Origin: Serpens gallinarum
GTDB taxonomy: Bacteria; Pseudomonadota; Gammaproteobacteria; Pseudomonadales; Pseudomonadaceae
NCBI RefSeq assembly: GCF_014836765.1
Contig: NZ_JACSQG010000002.1
Coordinates: forward strand, 434,001-498,000
Direction: 5' to 3'
DNA: 64,000 bases
The position numbers were made by a program, and so were the translations under genes. Below the pieces are notes generated by a model that did no database searches, was not told where the DNA came from, and worked only from the letters and a program-made list of their open reading frames with translations. The number at the start of each line of letters is the position of its first letter. Positions within the stretch are counted from its first letter, which is position 1. Below are positions 26,434 through 36,292 of this stretch, in pieces.

Positions 26434-28347
26434 ATGAACACATGGTTCGGCAATATCAGCGTCAATCTCAAACTTGGACTCGGCTTCGGCCTGGTGCTGG
26501 CAATTACGCTTATCCTGGCGATGATCGGCTGGAACAGCCTGAGCAGGATGGACGTGAGCAGTCAGCACACAACCGGCATCAGCGAGTTGAACGTGGCAGC
26601 AGGCCGGCTGCAGATCAGTCGTCTCGAATACATGCGCACCAGCGGCGAAGCAGCCGAAGGCAAACGTGCGCAGGCCGAGCTCGAGCGGTTGGAGCAGATC
26701 TACCAGCTCGGGCTGCGAGAGCTGCAGGGTGAAAGCCTGCAACTGTTGAAGGAAATAGGCCCCTCTATCGCGAGCTACCGCGAGGCTCTGGACAGCATGC
26801 GTGCTGCCTATGACCTGACCTTGAAGGCGCGACGCGACATGATAAGCGACGGCAACGATGTTGTTAGCCGAATCAACAGTGTGCGCAGCAAGATTCAGAG
26901 CATGCAGTCGGACGAGCAAGACGCTCTGTTCCGGGCCTTCACCTCGTTTAATGACGCCATGCTGACCACCCGCTATGCCGTGCGTGGCTACATGATGCTG
27001 GCTTCGGAAGCGCGTGAGCGTGAGCTGACCGAGCAGATGAAAGCCACCGAAGTGGAGCTTTCCAAGATCGAGGCCACGCTGTCCCGTTATTTTGCGTACG
27101 AACTGGTGCAACTGAAGTCGGCCATGGGGCGTTACTTCGGCTCGCTGGACGTCTACAAAACCAATAACTCCGAAGTGGGCGGAATTGGCGTCGACATGAC
27201 CCGGTATGTCGATGACATGCTGCGTCAGAGTGCACAGTTGAACGCCCTGCAGCAGACCTTGCGTGACGACGACAGCGCGCGGGCGCGCACCCTGCAAGTT
27301 GGCAGCGCATTACTCGCGCTGTTGCTGGGCGTCATTGCCTCGGTGGTGATCACCCGCCAGATCACGGGGCCGATTCAGCACGCTCTGAATGACGTTCAGC
27401 GCATTGCCGCCGGTGACCTCTCCGAGCAGAAAGTCGTCACGCGCACCGATGAGATGGGCAAGTTGCAGCAGGGTATCCAGCAGATGGGCAGCACCCTGCG
27501 CGAGCTGATTGGTGGCATTCGCGATGGCGTGACGCAAATTTCCAGCGCTGCGGAAGAACTGTCGGCCGTAACCGAACAGACCAGTGTGGGTGTGCGTACG
27601 CAGAAGGTCGAAACGGATCAAGTCGCCACCGCGATGCAGGAAATGTCGGCCACTGTGCAGGAAGTCGCGCGCAACGCCGAGCATGCCTCGCAAGCCGCCT
27701 CGACGGCCGACGATCAGGCCGCCCAGGGTGACAAGGTGGTCACTGAAGCGATTGCTCAGATCGAACGTCTGGCAAGCGAAGTCAATCGTTCCAGCGAGGC
27801 GATGGTCAGTCTGCAGCAAGAAAGCCACAAGATTGGCAGCGTCATGGACGTCATCAAGGCGGTGGCTGAGCAGACCAACCTGCTGGCACTCAACGCCGCA
27901 ATCGAAGCGGCCCGCGCCGGGGAAGCCGGCCGTGGTTTCGCGGTGGTAGCCGACGAGGTTCGTGGCCTGGCGCAACGCACCCAGAAGTCCACGGAAGAAA
28001 TTGAAGAGCTGGTGGCCGGGTTGCAGAGCGGAACGCACCGTGTGGCGAGCAGCCTGCAGAGCAGTTGCAACCTCACCGAAAGCACCGTGGCGCTGGCGCG
28101 TAATGCAGGCGTCGCGCTGCACAATATCACTGGCAGCGTGTCGAATATCGAAGCGATGAATCAGCAGATCGCCGCGGCCTCCGAACAGCAAAGCGCGGTT
28201 GCCGAAGAAATCAGCCGCAGCCTGGTGAGCGTGCGCGATATTGCGGATCAAGCCGCTGCAGGCAGTGAGCAGACCGCTGCCTCGAGCCTTGAGCTGGCCC
28301 GTCTGGGTAACCAGTTGCAGACACTGGTGAGCCGTTTCCGGCTGTAA
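26434..28347 (+). CDS. Methyl-accepting chemotaxis protein with helical periplasmic sensor
   Basis: A transmembrane chemoreceptor (637 aa). TM1 is about residues 13-33, the periplasmic region about 34-285, and TM2 about 288-308. The periplasmic part is long and all-helical in character (about 250 residues), the size expected of a HBM (helical bimodular) or double four-helix sensor such as McpS; this is inferred from size and composition. HAMP follows ([25 protein letters not shown]), then the signalling domain with the invariant hairpin [19 protein letters not shown] and [18 protein letters not shown]. No C-terminal CheR-binding pentapeptide is seen. Ligand unknown. Confidence 0.92.
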   Translation: MNTWFGNISVNLKLGLGFGLVLAITLILAMIGWNSLSRMDVSSQHTTGISELNVAAGRLQISRLEYMRTSGEAAEGKRAQAELERLEQIYQLGLRELQGESLQLLKEIGPSIASYREALDSMRAAYDLTLKARRDMISDGNDVVSRINSVRSKIQSMQSDEQDALFRAFTSFNDAMLTTRYAVRGYMMLASEARERELTEQMKATEVELSKIEATLSRYFAYELVQLKSAMGRYFGSLDVYKTNNSEVGGIGVDMTRYVDDMLRQSAQLNALQQTLRDDDSARARTLQVGSALLALLLGVIASVVITRQITGPIQHALNDVQRIAAGDLSEQKVVTRTDEMGKLQQGIQQMGSTLRELIGGIRDGVTQISSAAEELSAVTEQTSVGVRTQKVETDQVATAMQEMSATVQEVARNAEHASQAASTADDQAAQGDKVVTEAIAQIERLASEVNRSSEAMVSLQQESHKIGSVMDVIKAVAEQTNLLALNAAIEAARAGEAGRGFAVVADEVRGLAQRTQKSTEEIEELVAGLQSGTHRVASSLQSSCNLTESTVALARNAGVALHNITGSVSNIEAMNQQIAAASEQQSAVAEEISRSLVSVRDIADQAAAGSEQTAASSLELARLGNQLQTLVSRFRL

Positions 28348-28360
28348 GCAGAGCGGATGT

Positions 28361-28387
28361 GAGATGGGCCCAGAACGGGCCCATCTC
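28361..28387. terminator. Hairpin between the chemoreceptor gene and the sulfur cluster
   Basis: A perfect 11-bp stem (GAGATGGGCCC and complement) closes an AGAAC loop between convergent genes. No long T run follows on either strand, so termination is likely but less certain. Confidence 0.75.
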
Positions 28388-28395
28388 GTTATGGC

Positions 28396-28563
28396 TTAAC
28401 GTCCCGAGCAGTGTCCGCCCGAGGCCGCCTGGCCACTGCCATAGGCGAAGGGCGCGGGTTCCACGCGATTGCCGGCAGTTGAGCGGGTGTCGGCAACGAC
28501 CAGGCCCAGCATCACCAGCCAGAACAATGTGGTGCCGGTCAGGAAGGCTTTTTTACTGTCCAT
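28396..28563 (-). CDS. Small single-membrane-helix protein of the sulfur-transport cluster
   Basis: A 55-aa reading frame starting MDSKKAFLTGTTLFWLVMLG. One N-terminal hydrophobic helix or uncleaved signal (about residues 8-25) is followed by a short polar tail ending GGHCSGR with a single Cys. It begins nine bases after the YeeE/YedE stop, and an AAGGAG lies eight bases before its ATG, so it is probably co-transcribed and translated. I do not recognise a family. The Cys near the C-terminus, facing the periplasm if the helix is an anchor, is suggestive in a sulfane-sulfur context. Confidence 0.65.
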   Translation of the reverse strand: MDSKKAFLTGTTLFWLVMLGLVVADTRSTAGNRVEPAPFAYGSGQAASGGHCSGR

Positions 28564-28572
28564 ATCCACTCC

Positions 28573-29703
28573 TTAATTGGCGAGGCGAGTGCGCAGGCGC
28601 ACGCCGAGGATTGAGCCGGCAAAGGCTAGGGCGAACCACACCCAGCCATGCACGCTGGCCGAGGCAATGCCGCCGAGGTAAGCGCCAACGTTACAGCCGA
28701 ACGCCATGCGCGAGGCGTAGCCCATCACCAGGCCGGCGATGCAGGCGGCAATCAGGCGACGGTTGGAGGGCATGCGAATGTTCGGCGTGCCGTTCCAGCG
28801 CGAGGCGGCGATGGCGCCGTAAATCAGGCCGATGTTGGTCACCGAGGTGATGTCGGCCAGCAGCGGTTCGGCCAGACGCGTGGCATGCGGCGCGACGCCC
28901 CAGAACGGATCGCCGACTGGGCTCCAACCCAGTGCCGAGGCGATTTTCGCGCCCCACACGCCCACCCCGTAGACAATGCCCCAGGGCTGGCCGGCGATCA
29001 GCATATGCAGCAGGTACAGCCCGGCCAGCAGCAGCGCGCCCAGCCACCAGCGACGGGCCCAGCCGGAACCGCTGTTGACCGCGGCAGCGCCGACGGACTG
29101 AGCGGCAAACGCCGGCTGTGCGTTTTTTGCTGCGCGCCCAACCCACAGTGCGACCAGTCCACAGCCCGCCACGGTAATGGCGACGGCTGTCGGCCAGCCG
29201 AATTGCAGCAGATCGATGGCCGGCAGTCCGCCCAGGGCGATCCACGCCGGTTGATGAGAGGCGCCGACGAAGCTGCCAATCATGAACGTCGGCAACACGG
29301 CGAAAGACAACGGCGCGCCGGCGCCGGCCTTGTACAAGGTGCCGGAGCCGCAGCCGTCGGCCAGTTGCATGGCCGCGCCGAACAGGAAGGCGCCCAGGAT
29401 CAGGCTGATGGTCAGCGGCGCCACGGCGCCGACCAGTTCGCCGCCACTGGTGGCGATCAGCGGCAGGGTCAGGACAGCTGCCAGCGACAACAGCAGCATC
29501 TGGCCCCAGATGCCCTGGGGATTGCGCGTTTCGATAAAGTCGCGCCAGCCGGTGGTGAAGCCGAAGCGGGCGAACTGCAGCACGGCGCCAAAGCCAATGC
29601 CGAGCAGGGTCAGCAGGCCCTGGCGCACGCCAGTGGCGTAAGCCACGGCAAAGGCGCCGGCCAGGCCACCGACAATTAACAGTAGACGGTTAAGGTTAAG
29701 CAT
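28573..29703 (-). CDS. YeeE/YedE (TsuA-like) sulfur-compound transporter
   Basis: An inner-membrane protein (376 aa, about nine to ten hydrophobic segments) of the YeeE/YedE family, whose characterised member TsuA takes up thiosulfate. Conserved Cys-bearing motifs are present: LADGCGSGTLYKAGAGA in the first half and MAFGCNVGAYLGGIASASVHGW near the C-terminus. This is the long, fused-repeat form. It lies 15 bases downstream of a periplasmic rhodanese gene and just upstream of a small peptide gene, so the three likely form an operon for thiosulfate or sulfane-sulfur uptake. Substrate is inferred. Confidence 0.87.
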   Translation of the reverse strand: MLNLNRLLLIVGGLAGAFAVAYATGVRQGLLTLLGIGFGAVLQFARFGFTTGWRDFIETRNPQGIWGQMLLLSLAAVLTLPLIATSGGELVGAVAPLTISLILGAFLFGAAMQLADGCGSGTLYKAGAGAPLSFAVLPTFMIGSFVGASHQPAWIALGGLPAIDLLQFGWPTAVAITVAGCGLVALWVGRAAKNAQPAFAAQSVGAAAVNSGSGWARRWWLGALLLAGLYLLHMLIAGQPWGIVYGVGVWGAKIASALGWSPVGDPFWGVAPHATRLAEPLLADITSVTNIGLIYGAIAASRWNGTPNIRMPSNRRLIAACIAGLVMGYASRMAFGCNVGAYLGGIASASVHGWVWFALAFAGSILGVRLRTRLAN

Positions 29704-29718
29704 CAGGAGTTCTCTGTC

Positions 29719-30705
29719 TTACTTGTTGAGCGCGTGCTTGAGGTCTTGCAGCAATGCCTCGACCCGCGATGGCTGGTTCTCCATCGGCAGTTCGCTGCGG
29801 CTCCAGTCCACCATCGAGTCCGGATACATCTTCACTGCCGTGTTGCCGGCGATTTCCGACATCACGAACCAGTTGGTGGCGGCCCAGTGGCCGGTGTTGC
29901 AGAAGGAGACTGCCGGGCCTTCGGCGGCGCCGGCTTGCGCGACCAGCGCTTTGAGTTCGTCGACCGGCTTCAGTGTGGTGCCGCCTTCCGGAAAGAACTG
30001 CGCGTTGTTGAACGAGTGCGCGCCGGGCAGGGTGCCATAGCGGGCGGCGGTGGCCGGTTTTACGTCACCGTTGAAGAACGCCGGCGGCCGCGAGTCGATC
30101 AGGCGTGGCGCGCTGCCGGTCTGGATGGCGGCGGCCAACTCGTCGCGGGTCACGATCTGGTCCTTGTCGTACTGGTAGACGAACTGGCTGGGCAGCACCA
30201 GCGGTGTTTCGGTGGTCAGCTCACCGCCGGCGGCATGCCAGGCACGCGTGCCGCCATCGACAATCGACAGGCGAGTCAGGCCGCCGACCTTCAGTGTCCA
30301 GTAGACCCGTGCCGCGGCGCCGAAATCAGTGTGGTCCGTGCCGCCATGCACGACGATCACGTGGCTGTCCTGGTGGATGCCGGCTTTTTGCAACACGGCG
30401 GTCAGGGCTGATGCCTGGGGTAACTGACCGGGATTGTCAGCCGGACCACGGTACTGACCGTACGGTGTGTTGATGGCGCCGGGGATATGCCCGCCGGCAT
30501 AAGCCTGCGGTGCGCGGATATCGAGGATGCGCACATGGGCTTGGCCAATCAGCGGTTGCAGTTCGCCTGCAGAAAGCAGCGGTGCGGGTGTGCTCAGTGG
30601 TGCGCTGACGTTCGCGGTGGCGGGCGATTCTTCGGCTTGGGCCGGAAGGGTCAAGAGCAAGCACGCGCTGACGAAGGCCAGCGAGATGAAGCGATGATTC
30701 GACAT
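29719..30705 (-). CDS. Periplasmic tandem-domain rhodanese (sulfurtransferase)
   Basis: A 328-aa exported sulfurtransferase. The signal peptide (MSNHRFISLAFVSACLLLTLPAQA) sets the start at 30705. There are two rhodanese domains: the first (about 45-165; RILDIRAPQAYAGGHIPGAIN) has no Cys in its active-site loop (VHGGTDHTDFG), while the second (about 180-310) carries the catalytic loop FCNTGHWAATN with Cys. One inactive plus one active domain is the usual TST layout. It heads the minus-strand sulfur operon with the YeeE/YedE transporter, so it may handle thiosulfate or persulfide in the periplasm. Confidence 0.88.
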   Translation of the reverse strand: MSNHRFISLAFVSACLLLTLPAQAEESPATANVSAPLSTPAPLLSAGELQPLIGQAHVRILDIRAPQAYAGGHIPGAINTPYGQYRGPADNPGQLPQASALTAVLQKAGIHQDSHVIVVHGGTDHTDFGAAARVYWTLKVGGLTRLSIVDGGTRAWHAAGGELTTETPLVLPSQFVYQYDKDQIVTRDELAAAIQTGSAPRLIDSRPPAFFNGDVKPATAARYGTLPGAHSFNNAQFFPEGGTTLKPVDELKALVAQAGAAEGPAVSFCNTGHWAATNWFVMSEIAGNTAVKMYPDSMVDWSRSELPMENQPSRVEALLQDLKHALNK

Positions 30706-30892
30706 GATGCAAATTCCACAGATCAAAGCCGCCGCAGATCACGCCGCACAGGCGAGTCCGCAGAGGCGGTGGCTGGTCAAGGGTGCGCAGGATACGGCAA
30801 AGCCCGACCCATGGATAAATAAACAAGAGACGCTTGCTTATAACCAAAGAGGGCAGCAGCGGGTTCGTGGCGCAGCCGAAGGCCGTAGGTTA

Positions 30893-30920
30893 ACCAATAT
30901 CAAAGTTTTTTGATATTGGT
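30893..30920. promoter_or_regulatory. Perfect 28-bp palindromic operator upstream of the ArsR-methyltransferase/metK operon
   Basis: ACCAATATCAAA and TTTGATATTGGT are exact 12-base complements separated by four bases (GTTT). The site ends 40 bases before the ATG of the ArsR-type regulator gene. ArsR-family dimers bind such palindromes, so this is the likely autoregulatory operator. The regulator's SahR-like architecture suggests S-adenosylhomocysteine as the cue. Confidence 0.75.
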
Positions 30921-30960
30921 CATTGATGCGCAAAATGTGAGCGTCTAGACTGCGCACCCT

Positions 30961-31980
30961 ATGAACCTGCCCGAACTTCAGCTCCCTGCCGACCACGACC
31001 AGCTCGCCGCTCTCTGCAAGGCTGGCGGTGATCCGTTGCGTCTGAATGTGTTGCGCGCGCTGGCCAACGATTCGTTTGGCGTGCTGGAACTGGCACAGAT
31101 CTTTGCCATCGGCCAGTCGGGTATGAGCCATCATTTGAAGGTGCTAGCTCAGGCGCGACTGGTGACCACGCGCCGCGAGGGTAACGCGGTGTTTTACCGC
31201 CGCAGCCTGGCGCAGGCCGAGGTGCTGGGTGGCGCTTTGCACAGCGCCTTGCTGGCCGAAGTCGACCGCCTCACGCTGCCCGCCGACGTTCTGGCGCGAA
31301 TTGCCGCCGTGCATGCCCAGCGCAGTGCCGCAAGTCAGGATTTTTTTGCCCGCATGGCCGGCAGTTTTGCCGCGCGGCAGGACCTGATCGCCAGCCTGCC
31401 ACAGTACCGCGACAGCCTGCTCAGCCTGCTGGATACGCTGGGGTTTGCCCCCACGGCCACAGCGCTGGAAGTCGGCCCGGGCGAAGGCGCCTTCCTGCCC
31501 GAGCTGGCGCGCCGTTTCGCCCAGGTCACGGCATTGGACAATAGCCCGGAAATGCTTGAGCTGGCACGGCGTCATTGCGAGCAGGCCGGTTTGACTAACG
31601 TCAACTTGCAATTGGCCGATGCGCTGGATGACCCGGGCACGCAGGCCGATTGCGTTGTGCTGAACATGGTGCTGCACCACTTCGCCGCCCCAGCCGAGGC
31701 CATGCAGCGGCTGGCGGGGTGGGTCAAGACGGGCGGAAGTCTGCTGATCAGCGAGTTGTGCAGTCACGATCAGAGCTGGACCCGAGAAGCCTGTGGCGAT
31801 CTCTGGCTGGGCTTTGACCAGGATGATTTGGCCCGTTGGGCCATCGCCGCGGGGCTTGTGCCCGGCGAGAGTCTTTACATTGGTTTTAAAAACGGCTTTC
31901 AGATTCAGCTGCGGCATTTCGCCAGGCCGGATTCACGAAGCACCCTCACTGACCGGTCAGAACAGGACACCGATAGATGA
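30961..31980 (+). CDS. ArsR-family regulator fused to a SAM-dependent methyltransferase domain (SahR-like)
   Basis: A 339-aa fusion. Residues 10-95 form an ArsR winged HTH ([52 protein letters not shown], in pieces) without the metal-binding CxC of arsenic sensors. Residues 150-320 form a class I methyltransferase ([39 protein letters not shown]). SahR, the SAH-responsive regulator of the methyl cycle, has this architecture in several proteobacteria, and the gene overlaps metK by four bases. The methyltransferase fold is probably the ligand sensor. Naming it SahR is inference from architecture and context. Confidence 0.85.
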   Translation: MNLPELQLPADHDQLAALCKAGGDPLRLNVLRALANDSFGVLELAQIFAIGQSGMSHHLKVLAQARLVTTRREGNAVFYRRSLAQAEVLGGALHSALLAEVDRLTLPADVLARIAAVHAQRSAASQDFFARMAGSFAARQDLIASLPQYRDSLLSLLDTLGFAPTATALEVGPGEGAFLPELARRFAQVTALDNSPEMLELARRHCEQAGLTNVNLQLADALDDPGTQADCVVLNMVLHHFAAPAEAMQRLAGWVKTGGSLLISELCSHDQSWTREACGDLWLGFDQDDLARWAIAAGLVPGESLYIGFKNGFQIQLRHFARPDSRSTLTDRSEQDTDR

Positions 31981-33167
31981 GCGAATACTCGATTTTTACC
32001 TCCGAATCCGTCTCTGAAGGCCATCCGGACAAGATTGCCGACCAGATTTCCGATGCCGTGCTCGACGCCATCATCGAACAGGACAAACTCGCCCGCGTGG
32101 CGGTGGAAACGCTGGTCAAGACTGGCGTCGCCATCGTCGCCGGCGAAGTGACCACCAGCGCCTGGGTCGACCTGGAAGAGATCGCCCGCAAGGTGATCTG
32201 CGACATTGGCTACACCAGTTCGGACGTCGGCTTCGACGGCGCCACCTGCGGCATCGTCAATATCATTGGCAAGCAGTCCCCGGACATCAACCAGGGCGTC
32301 GACCGCGCCAAGCCGGAAGACCAGGGCGCCGGCGACCAGGGCCTGATGTTCGGCTACGCCAGCAACGAAACCGATGTACTGATGCCGGCACCGATTGTCT
32401 TCTCCCACCGTCTGGTCGAACGCCAGGCCGAAGCGCGCAAGTCCGGCCTGCTGCCGTGGCTGCGTCCGGACGCCAAGAGCCAGGTCACCTGCCGCTACGA
32501 AGACGGCAAGGTTGTGGGCATCGATGCGGTGGTGCTGTCCACCCAGCACAGCCCGGACATCAGCCAGGCCGACCTGAAAGAAGCGGTGATGGAGCTGATC
32601 GTCAAGCACACCCTGCCGGCCGAACTGCTGCACAAGGACACCCAGTACCACATCAACCCGACCGGCAAGTTCGTCATCGGCGGCCCGGTGGGGGACTGCG
32701 GCCTGACCGGCCGCAAGATCATCGTCGACTCCTACGGCGGCATGGCCCGCCACGGCGGCGGCGCCTTCTCCGGCAAGGACCCGTCCAAGGTTGACCGCTC
32801 GGCCGCCTACGCCGGCCGCTACGTGGCCAAGAACATCGTCGCCGCCGGCCTTGCCGAGCGCTGCGAAATCCAGGTGTCCTACGCCATCGGCGTGGCCCAG
32901 CCGACCTCGATCTCGCTGAACACCTTCGGCACCAACAAGGTCCCGGAAGCCACCATCGTCAACCTGGTGCGCGAAGTGTTCGACCTGCGTCCGTACGCCA
33001 TCACCCGCATGCTCGACCTGCTACACCCGATGTACCAGGCCACCGCTGCTTACGGCCACTTTGGCCGTATCCCCGAGCAGAAGACCGTGGGTGACGATTC
33101 CTTCACCACCTTCAGCTGGGAGCAGACTGACAAGGCTGCCGATCTGCGCGCGGCGGCCGGTTTGTAA
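31977..33167 (+). CDS. metK: S-adenosylmethionine synthase
   Basis: Makes SAM from ATP and methionine (396 aa). Family motifs are present: [47 protein letters not shown] (signature), [21 protein letters not shown] and the P-loop-like [20 protein letters not shown]. The start overlaps the upstream regulator stop (ATGA). Linkage to a SAH-type regulator fits control of the methyl cycle. Confidence 0.98.
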   Translation: MSEYSIFTSESVSEGHPDKIADQISDAVLDAIIEQDKLARVAVETLVKTGVAIVAGEVTTSAWVDLEEIARKVICDIGYTSSDVGFDGATCGIVNIIGKQSPDINQGVDRAKPEDQGAGDQGLMFGYASNETDVLMPAPIVFSHRLVERQAEARKSGLLPWLRPDAKSQVTCRYEDGKVVGIDAVVLSTQHSPDISQADLKEAVMELIVKHTLPAELLHKDTQYHINPTGKFVIGGPVGDCGLTGRKIIVDSYGGMARHGGGAFSGKDPSKVDRSAAYAGRYVAKNIVAAGLAERCEIQVSYAIGVAQPTSISLNTFGTNKVPEATIVNLVREVFDLRPYAITRMLDLLHPMYQATAAYGHFGRIPEQKTVGDDSFTTFSWEQTDKAADLRAAAGL

Positions 33168-33187
33168 GTCTTCCGCTGCGGTAAATG

Positions 33188-33224
33188 AAAACCCCGCTTG
33201 GCGTTGGCCGGGCGGGGTTTTTTG
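33188..33224 (+). terminator. Terminator after metK
   Basis: AAACCCCGC and GCGGGGTTT flank a short GC-containing loop and are followed by TTTTGTTG, about 20 bases after the metK stop. To its right the base composition drops sharply. Confidence 0.88.
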
Positions 33225-33355
33225 TTGCCTAGTTAAACCCGGTTTGACAGTAAGGGGCATCTGGAGATAAATACAGCAAACTTCTTATCGTGCGCTTGGC
33301 TTTCAAATGTCGAAATATTGCATTATTTTAATGTCGCAATTGACGGGCTCATTTC

Positions 33356-34210
33356 ATGAGATTATATCTTCTGCTTTTATTCTTTGTGATTGGGGGTTGC
33401 TCGAGCAAGGTGCTTTTTAAAAGTTATGGTTCCGATATTTCGCCCAGAGTGAAATGCATACTTTCCTCTTCTAAGTATTCCGATGAAAGAATCTCATTGG
33501 CTGAGCATCATCATCTGGCTGTAACAGAAAGGATTGAGGAGTGTCAGATCTCACTGGGGCGCAGATATGAGAACGGCTTTGGGGTTGAGGCAGATTACGA
33601 ATTGGCAAGGTTCTATTATAGTCTAAGTCCTTCTGGATTCAGATATCTGGCGTCAATGGCAGAGAATGGAATTGGCCAGACTGTTGATTATCTGGAAGCA
33701 GAGAGGTTATACAGAGAAAGCGTGAGCGCTGGAGTGCCTTGTTCCCCTGTAAATTTAGCCATGTTTCTGGAAAGAAGGAAATCTTCTAATGTTTCCGAAA
33801 TTTCCTCGCTCTATTTGGATGCTTTGTACAGTTGTCGGGGTGCATGGACAGCTCTCTGGCGGTTATACGAAAGCGGAGTTCCATTATCCGATGTGCAAAT
33901 CCTTCGGTATCAGGGTTTTTGGCTAGAAAAATGGCAGGCTTCTGTTGGTGTCAGGCTTCGCAGAAGTAAATATATTCAAGAGGAAGTTGGAAAGCTCTCT
34001 GATGCAACGGTGTTGAAGCTTGGCTTTAGCTTCAAGCGAGGGCGGCAAGTTCCAGAGATATCAATCGTTCAAAGTAGCGGGTATGAATATATTGATAATG
34101 TCTTGCTTGGTTTTTTTGAAAGAAGCACTTACGAGGGGATTATACTTAAAGACTCTGATGATGCCTTCAGCTTTACTTTACCTCTTTTGATCTCTTCGAG
34201 TCAGCGTTAA
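33356..34210 (+). CDS. AT-rich predicted lipoprotein with Sel1-like and TonB-C-like regions
   Basis: A 284-aa protein of unknown function. The N-terminus MRLYLLLLFFVIGGCSSK is a lipoprotein signal with the lipobox VIGGC (Cys15). Residues about 60-150 hold Sel1-like helical repeats (LGRRYENGFGVEADYELARFYY; MAENGIGQTVDYLEAERLYRES). Residues about 195-280 resemble a TonB C-terminal fold: VLKLGFSFKRGRQVPEISIVQSSG, then YIDNVLLGFF. Base composition (by eye roughly 42% GC, with AT-ending codons such as TTA, ATA and AGA) contrasts with both neighbours and suggests recent transfer. No transposase or tRNA lies beside it. Confidence 0.75.
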   Translation: MRLYLLLLFFVIGGCSSKVLFKSYGSDISPRVKCILSSSKYSDERISLAEHHHLAVTERIEECQISLGRRYENGFGVEADYELARFYYSLSPSGFRYLASMAENGIGQTVDYLEAERLYRESVSAGVPCSPVNLAMFLERRKSSNVSEISSLYLDALYSCRGAWTALWRLYESGVPLSDVQILRYQGFWLEKWQASVGVRLRRSKYIQEEVGKLSDATVLKLGFSFKRGRQVPEISIVQSSGYEYIDNVLLGFFERSTYEGIILKDSDDAFSFTLPLLISSSQR

Positions 34211-34362
34211 ACCGCAAAAGACGAATTTAAAGCTCACTTGGCCAATCCTGCTCTTTGTTCGGCTCGCAGGGCGGGTCGCCCAGCCTCACTAGCTTGGCCG
34301 GCAGTTGTTCCCGTTCGCCTGCGGGTCCATGCTCAACCCAAGTGGTTCGCGAGGTGAGCAGC

Positions 34363-36261
34363 GTGGACGAGGCCGGCAACGAGGCAGCAGCGCCAGCGCA
34401 GCAGGCATCCGGCTTTGGCCTGCTGGTGGCGGCCACTGGCGTGGTCTATGGCGATATCGGCACCAGCCCGCTGTACACCCTCAAGGAAGTGTTTTCCGGG
34501 CACTACGGTGTGAGTGTCGATCACGCCGGCGTGTTGGGGATTCTGTCGCTGATCTGCTGGTCGCTGCTCTGGGTGGTGTCGGTGAAATACGTGCTCTTCG
34601 TGCTGCGTGCCGACAATCAGGGCGAGGGTGGGGCGATGGCGTTATTGGCCCTGGCTCAGCGTGCGGCGCGCCCCTATGCATGGCTGAGTACGGCGCTGGG
34701 GGCGGTGGGTTTGTGCGGTGCGGCGCTGTTCTATGGCGACAGCATGATTACCCCGGCGATATCCGTGATGTCAGCCATCGAGGGTGTGGAGATCGCCTTC
34801 GAGGGGGTGGGGCACTGGGTGATTCCGCTGGCGCTAGTGGTGCTGGTGGGGCTGTTTCTGCTGCAGAAACACGGAACTGCCCATCTCGGTATGCTGTTCG
34901 GCCCGGTGATGGTGGGCTGGTTTGTGGTGCTGGGGATTCTGGGGTTGCACGGCATTGCTCGGCAGCCGGTGGTGTTGCAGGCGCTGAATCCGTATTGGGC
35001 CGTACATTTTTTTGCGATTCATCCTGGTGTCGGGCTGACGGTGCTGGGCGCCGTGGTGCTGGCGCTGACCGGTGCCGAGGCGTTGTATGCCGACCTTGGG
35101 CACTTTGGGCGTCGGCCGATCGCCAGAGCATGGTTTTTCCTGGTATTGCCGGCGTTGCTGCTCAACTACTTTGGTCAAGGCGCTTTGCTGCTGGATACGC
35201 CTGAAGCCGCACGCAATCCCTTCTACCTGCTGGCCCCGGCCTGGGCCTTGCTGCCGTTGATTGGCCTGGCCACGCTGGCAACTATCATCGCCTCGCAGGC
35301 GGTCATCTCCGGTGCCTTCTCATTGACCCGCCAGGCAATCCAGCTGGGCTATGTACCGCGGATGCTGATTCAGCACACCTCGGAACACATGGAAGGGCAG
35401 ATTTACATCGCGGTGGTGAATCGGGTGCTGCTCGTGGGTGTGGTCCTGCTGGTGCTCGGCTTCGGCAGTTCCAGTGCGCTGGCCTCGGCGTACGGCGTTG
35501 CGGTAACCGGCACCATGCTGTGCACCAGCCTGCTGGTGGCGGTGGTGATGCTGATGCAGTGGAAGTTACCGTGGTGGCAGGCTCTGCCGTTGCTGCTCGG
35601 GTTCCTGATTGTCGACAGCCTGTTCTTTCTCGCCTGCCTGCCCAAGGTTCTGGAGGGCGGTGCCTTTCCGTTGCTGGTCGGGATCGTGTTGTTCGCCTTG
35701 ATGACCACGTGGAAGCGTGGCCGGCAGACCCTGTATCGGCGTCTGGGCGAGTTGGCCTTGCCGCTGCCGATTTTCATCGAAAGCCTGCTGAGCCAGCCGC
35801 CCCCGCGTGTGCGGGGCACCGCAGTGTTTCTTGCCGCGCACCCGGAGTCTGTGCCGCCGGCCTTGTTGCACAACCTGCAGCACAACCAGGTGCTGCATGA
35901 GCGGGTCGTGCTGCTGACCGTGCTGACGCTCGATTGCCCCCGAGTAGCGCCGCACGAGCGGGCTCAAGTGGAAACCTCGGGGCAGGGGTTTTATCGCGTG
36001 CTGTTGTCGTTCGGCTTCATGGACAAACCCGATGTGCCCGCGGCGCTGCGACAGCTGAGCCTGGATGGCAAACCGTTCGAGCCATTGCGCACGACTTATT
36101 TCCTCAGTCGCGAAACGCTGATCCCCGGGCCACGACCAGAGATGGCGCGATGGCGTACACAGCTGTTCGCCTTCTTGCAGCGCAACGCCAACAGCAGCCT
36201 GCATTACTTCCAGTTGCCGGCCAACCGGGTGGTGGAGCTGGGCAGCCAGGTGCAGTTATGA
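34363..36261 (+). CDS. kup: Low-affinity potassium transporter Kup
   Basis: Inner-membrane potassium uptake (KUP/HAK/KT family, proton symport). Twelve hydrophobic segments occupy the first 430 or so residues, followed by a soluble C-terminal tail. The N-terminal signature [21 protein letters not shown] is present, as are [18 protein letters not shown] and [14 protein letters not shown] chose GTG 34363 because GAGGTGAG lies five bases upstream and the resulting 632 aa is the normal size; the frame is open to 34255. Confidence 0.94.
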   Translation: MDEAGNEAAAPAQQASGFGLLVAATGVVYGDIGTSPLYTLKEVFSGHYGVSVDHAGVLGILSLICWSLLWVVSVKYVLFVLRADNQGEGGAMALLALAQRAARPYAWLSTALGAVGLCGAALFYGDSMITPAISVMSAIEGVEIAFEGVGHWVIPLALVVLVGLFLLQKHGTAHLGMLFGPVMVGWFVVLGILGLHGIARQPVVLQALNPYWAVHFFAIHPGVGLTVLGAVVLALTGAEALYADLGHFGRRPIARAWFFLVLPALLLNYFGQGALLLDTPEAARNPFYLLAPAWALLPLIGLATLATIIASQAVISGAFSLTRQAIQLGYVPRMLIQHTSEHMEGQIYIAVVNRVLLVGVVLLVLGFGSSSALASAYGVAVTGTMLCTSLLVAVVMLMQWKLPWWQALPLLLGFLIVDSLFFLACLPKVLEGGAFPLLVGIVLFALMTTWKRGRQTLYRRLGELALPLPIFIESLLSQPPPRVRGTAVFLAAHPESVPPALLHNLQHNQVLHERVVLLTVLTLDCPRVAPHERAQVETSGQGFYRVLLSFGFMDKPDVPAALRQLSLDGKPFEPLRTTYFLSRETLIPGPRPEMARWRTQLFAFLQRNANSSLHYFQLPANRVVELGSQVQL

Positions 36262-36292
36262 ACGGGCAAAGGCGAACGTGCAAAGAGGCGCG

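Noticed and set aside
26077-27297. A 406-codon minus-strand frame overlapping the chemoreceptor gene and the tktA start
   Set aside because: It is antisense to a clear MCP and has no recognisable motif.
31920-31980. SAM or SAH riboswitch in front of metK
   Set aside because: metK overlaps the upstream coding sequence by four bases, leaving no leader; control is more likely through the palindrome at 30.9 kb.
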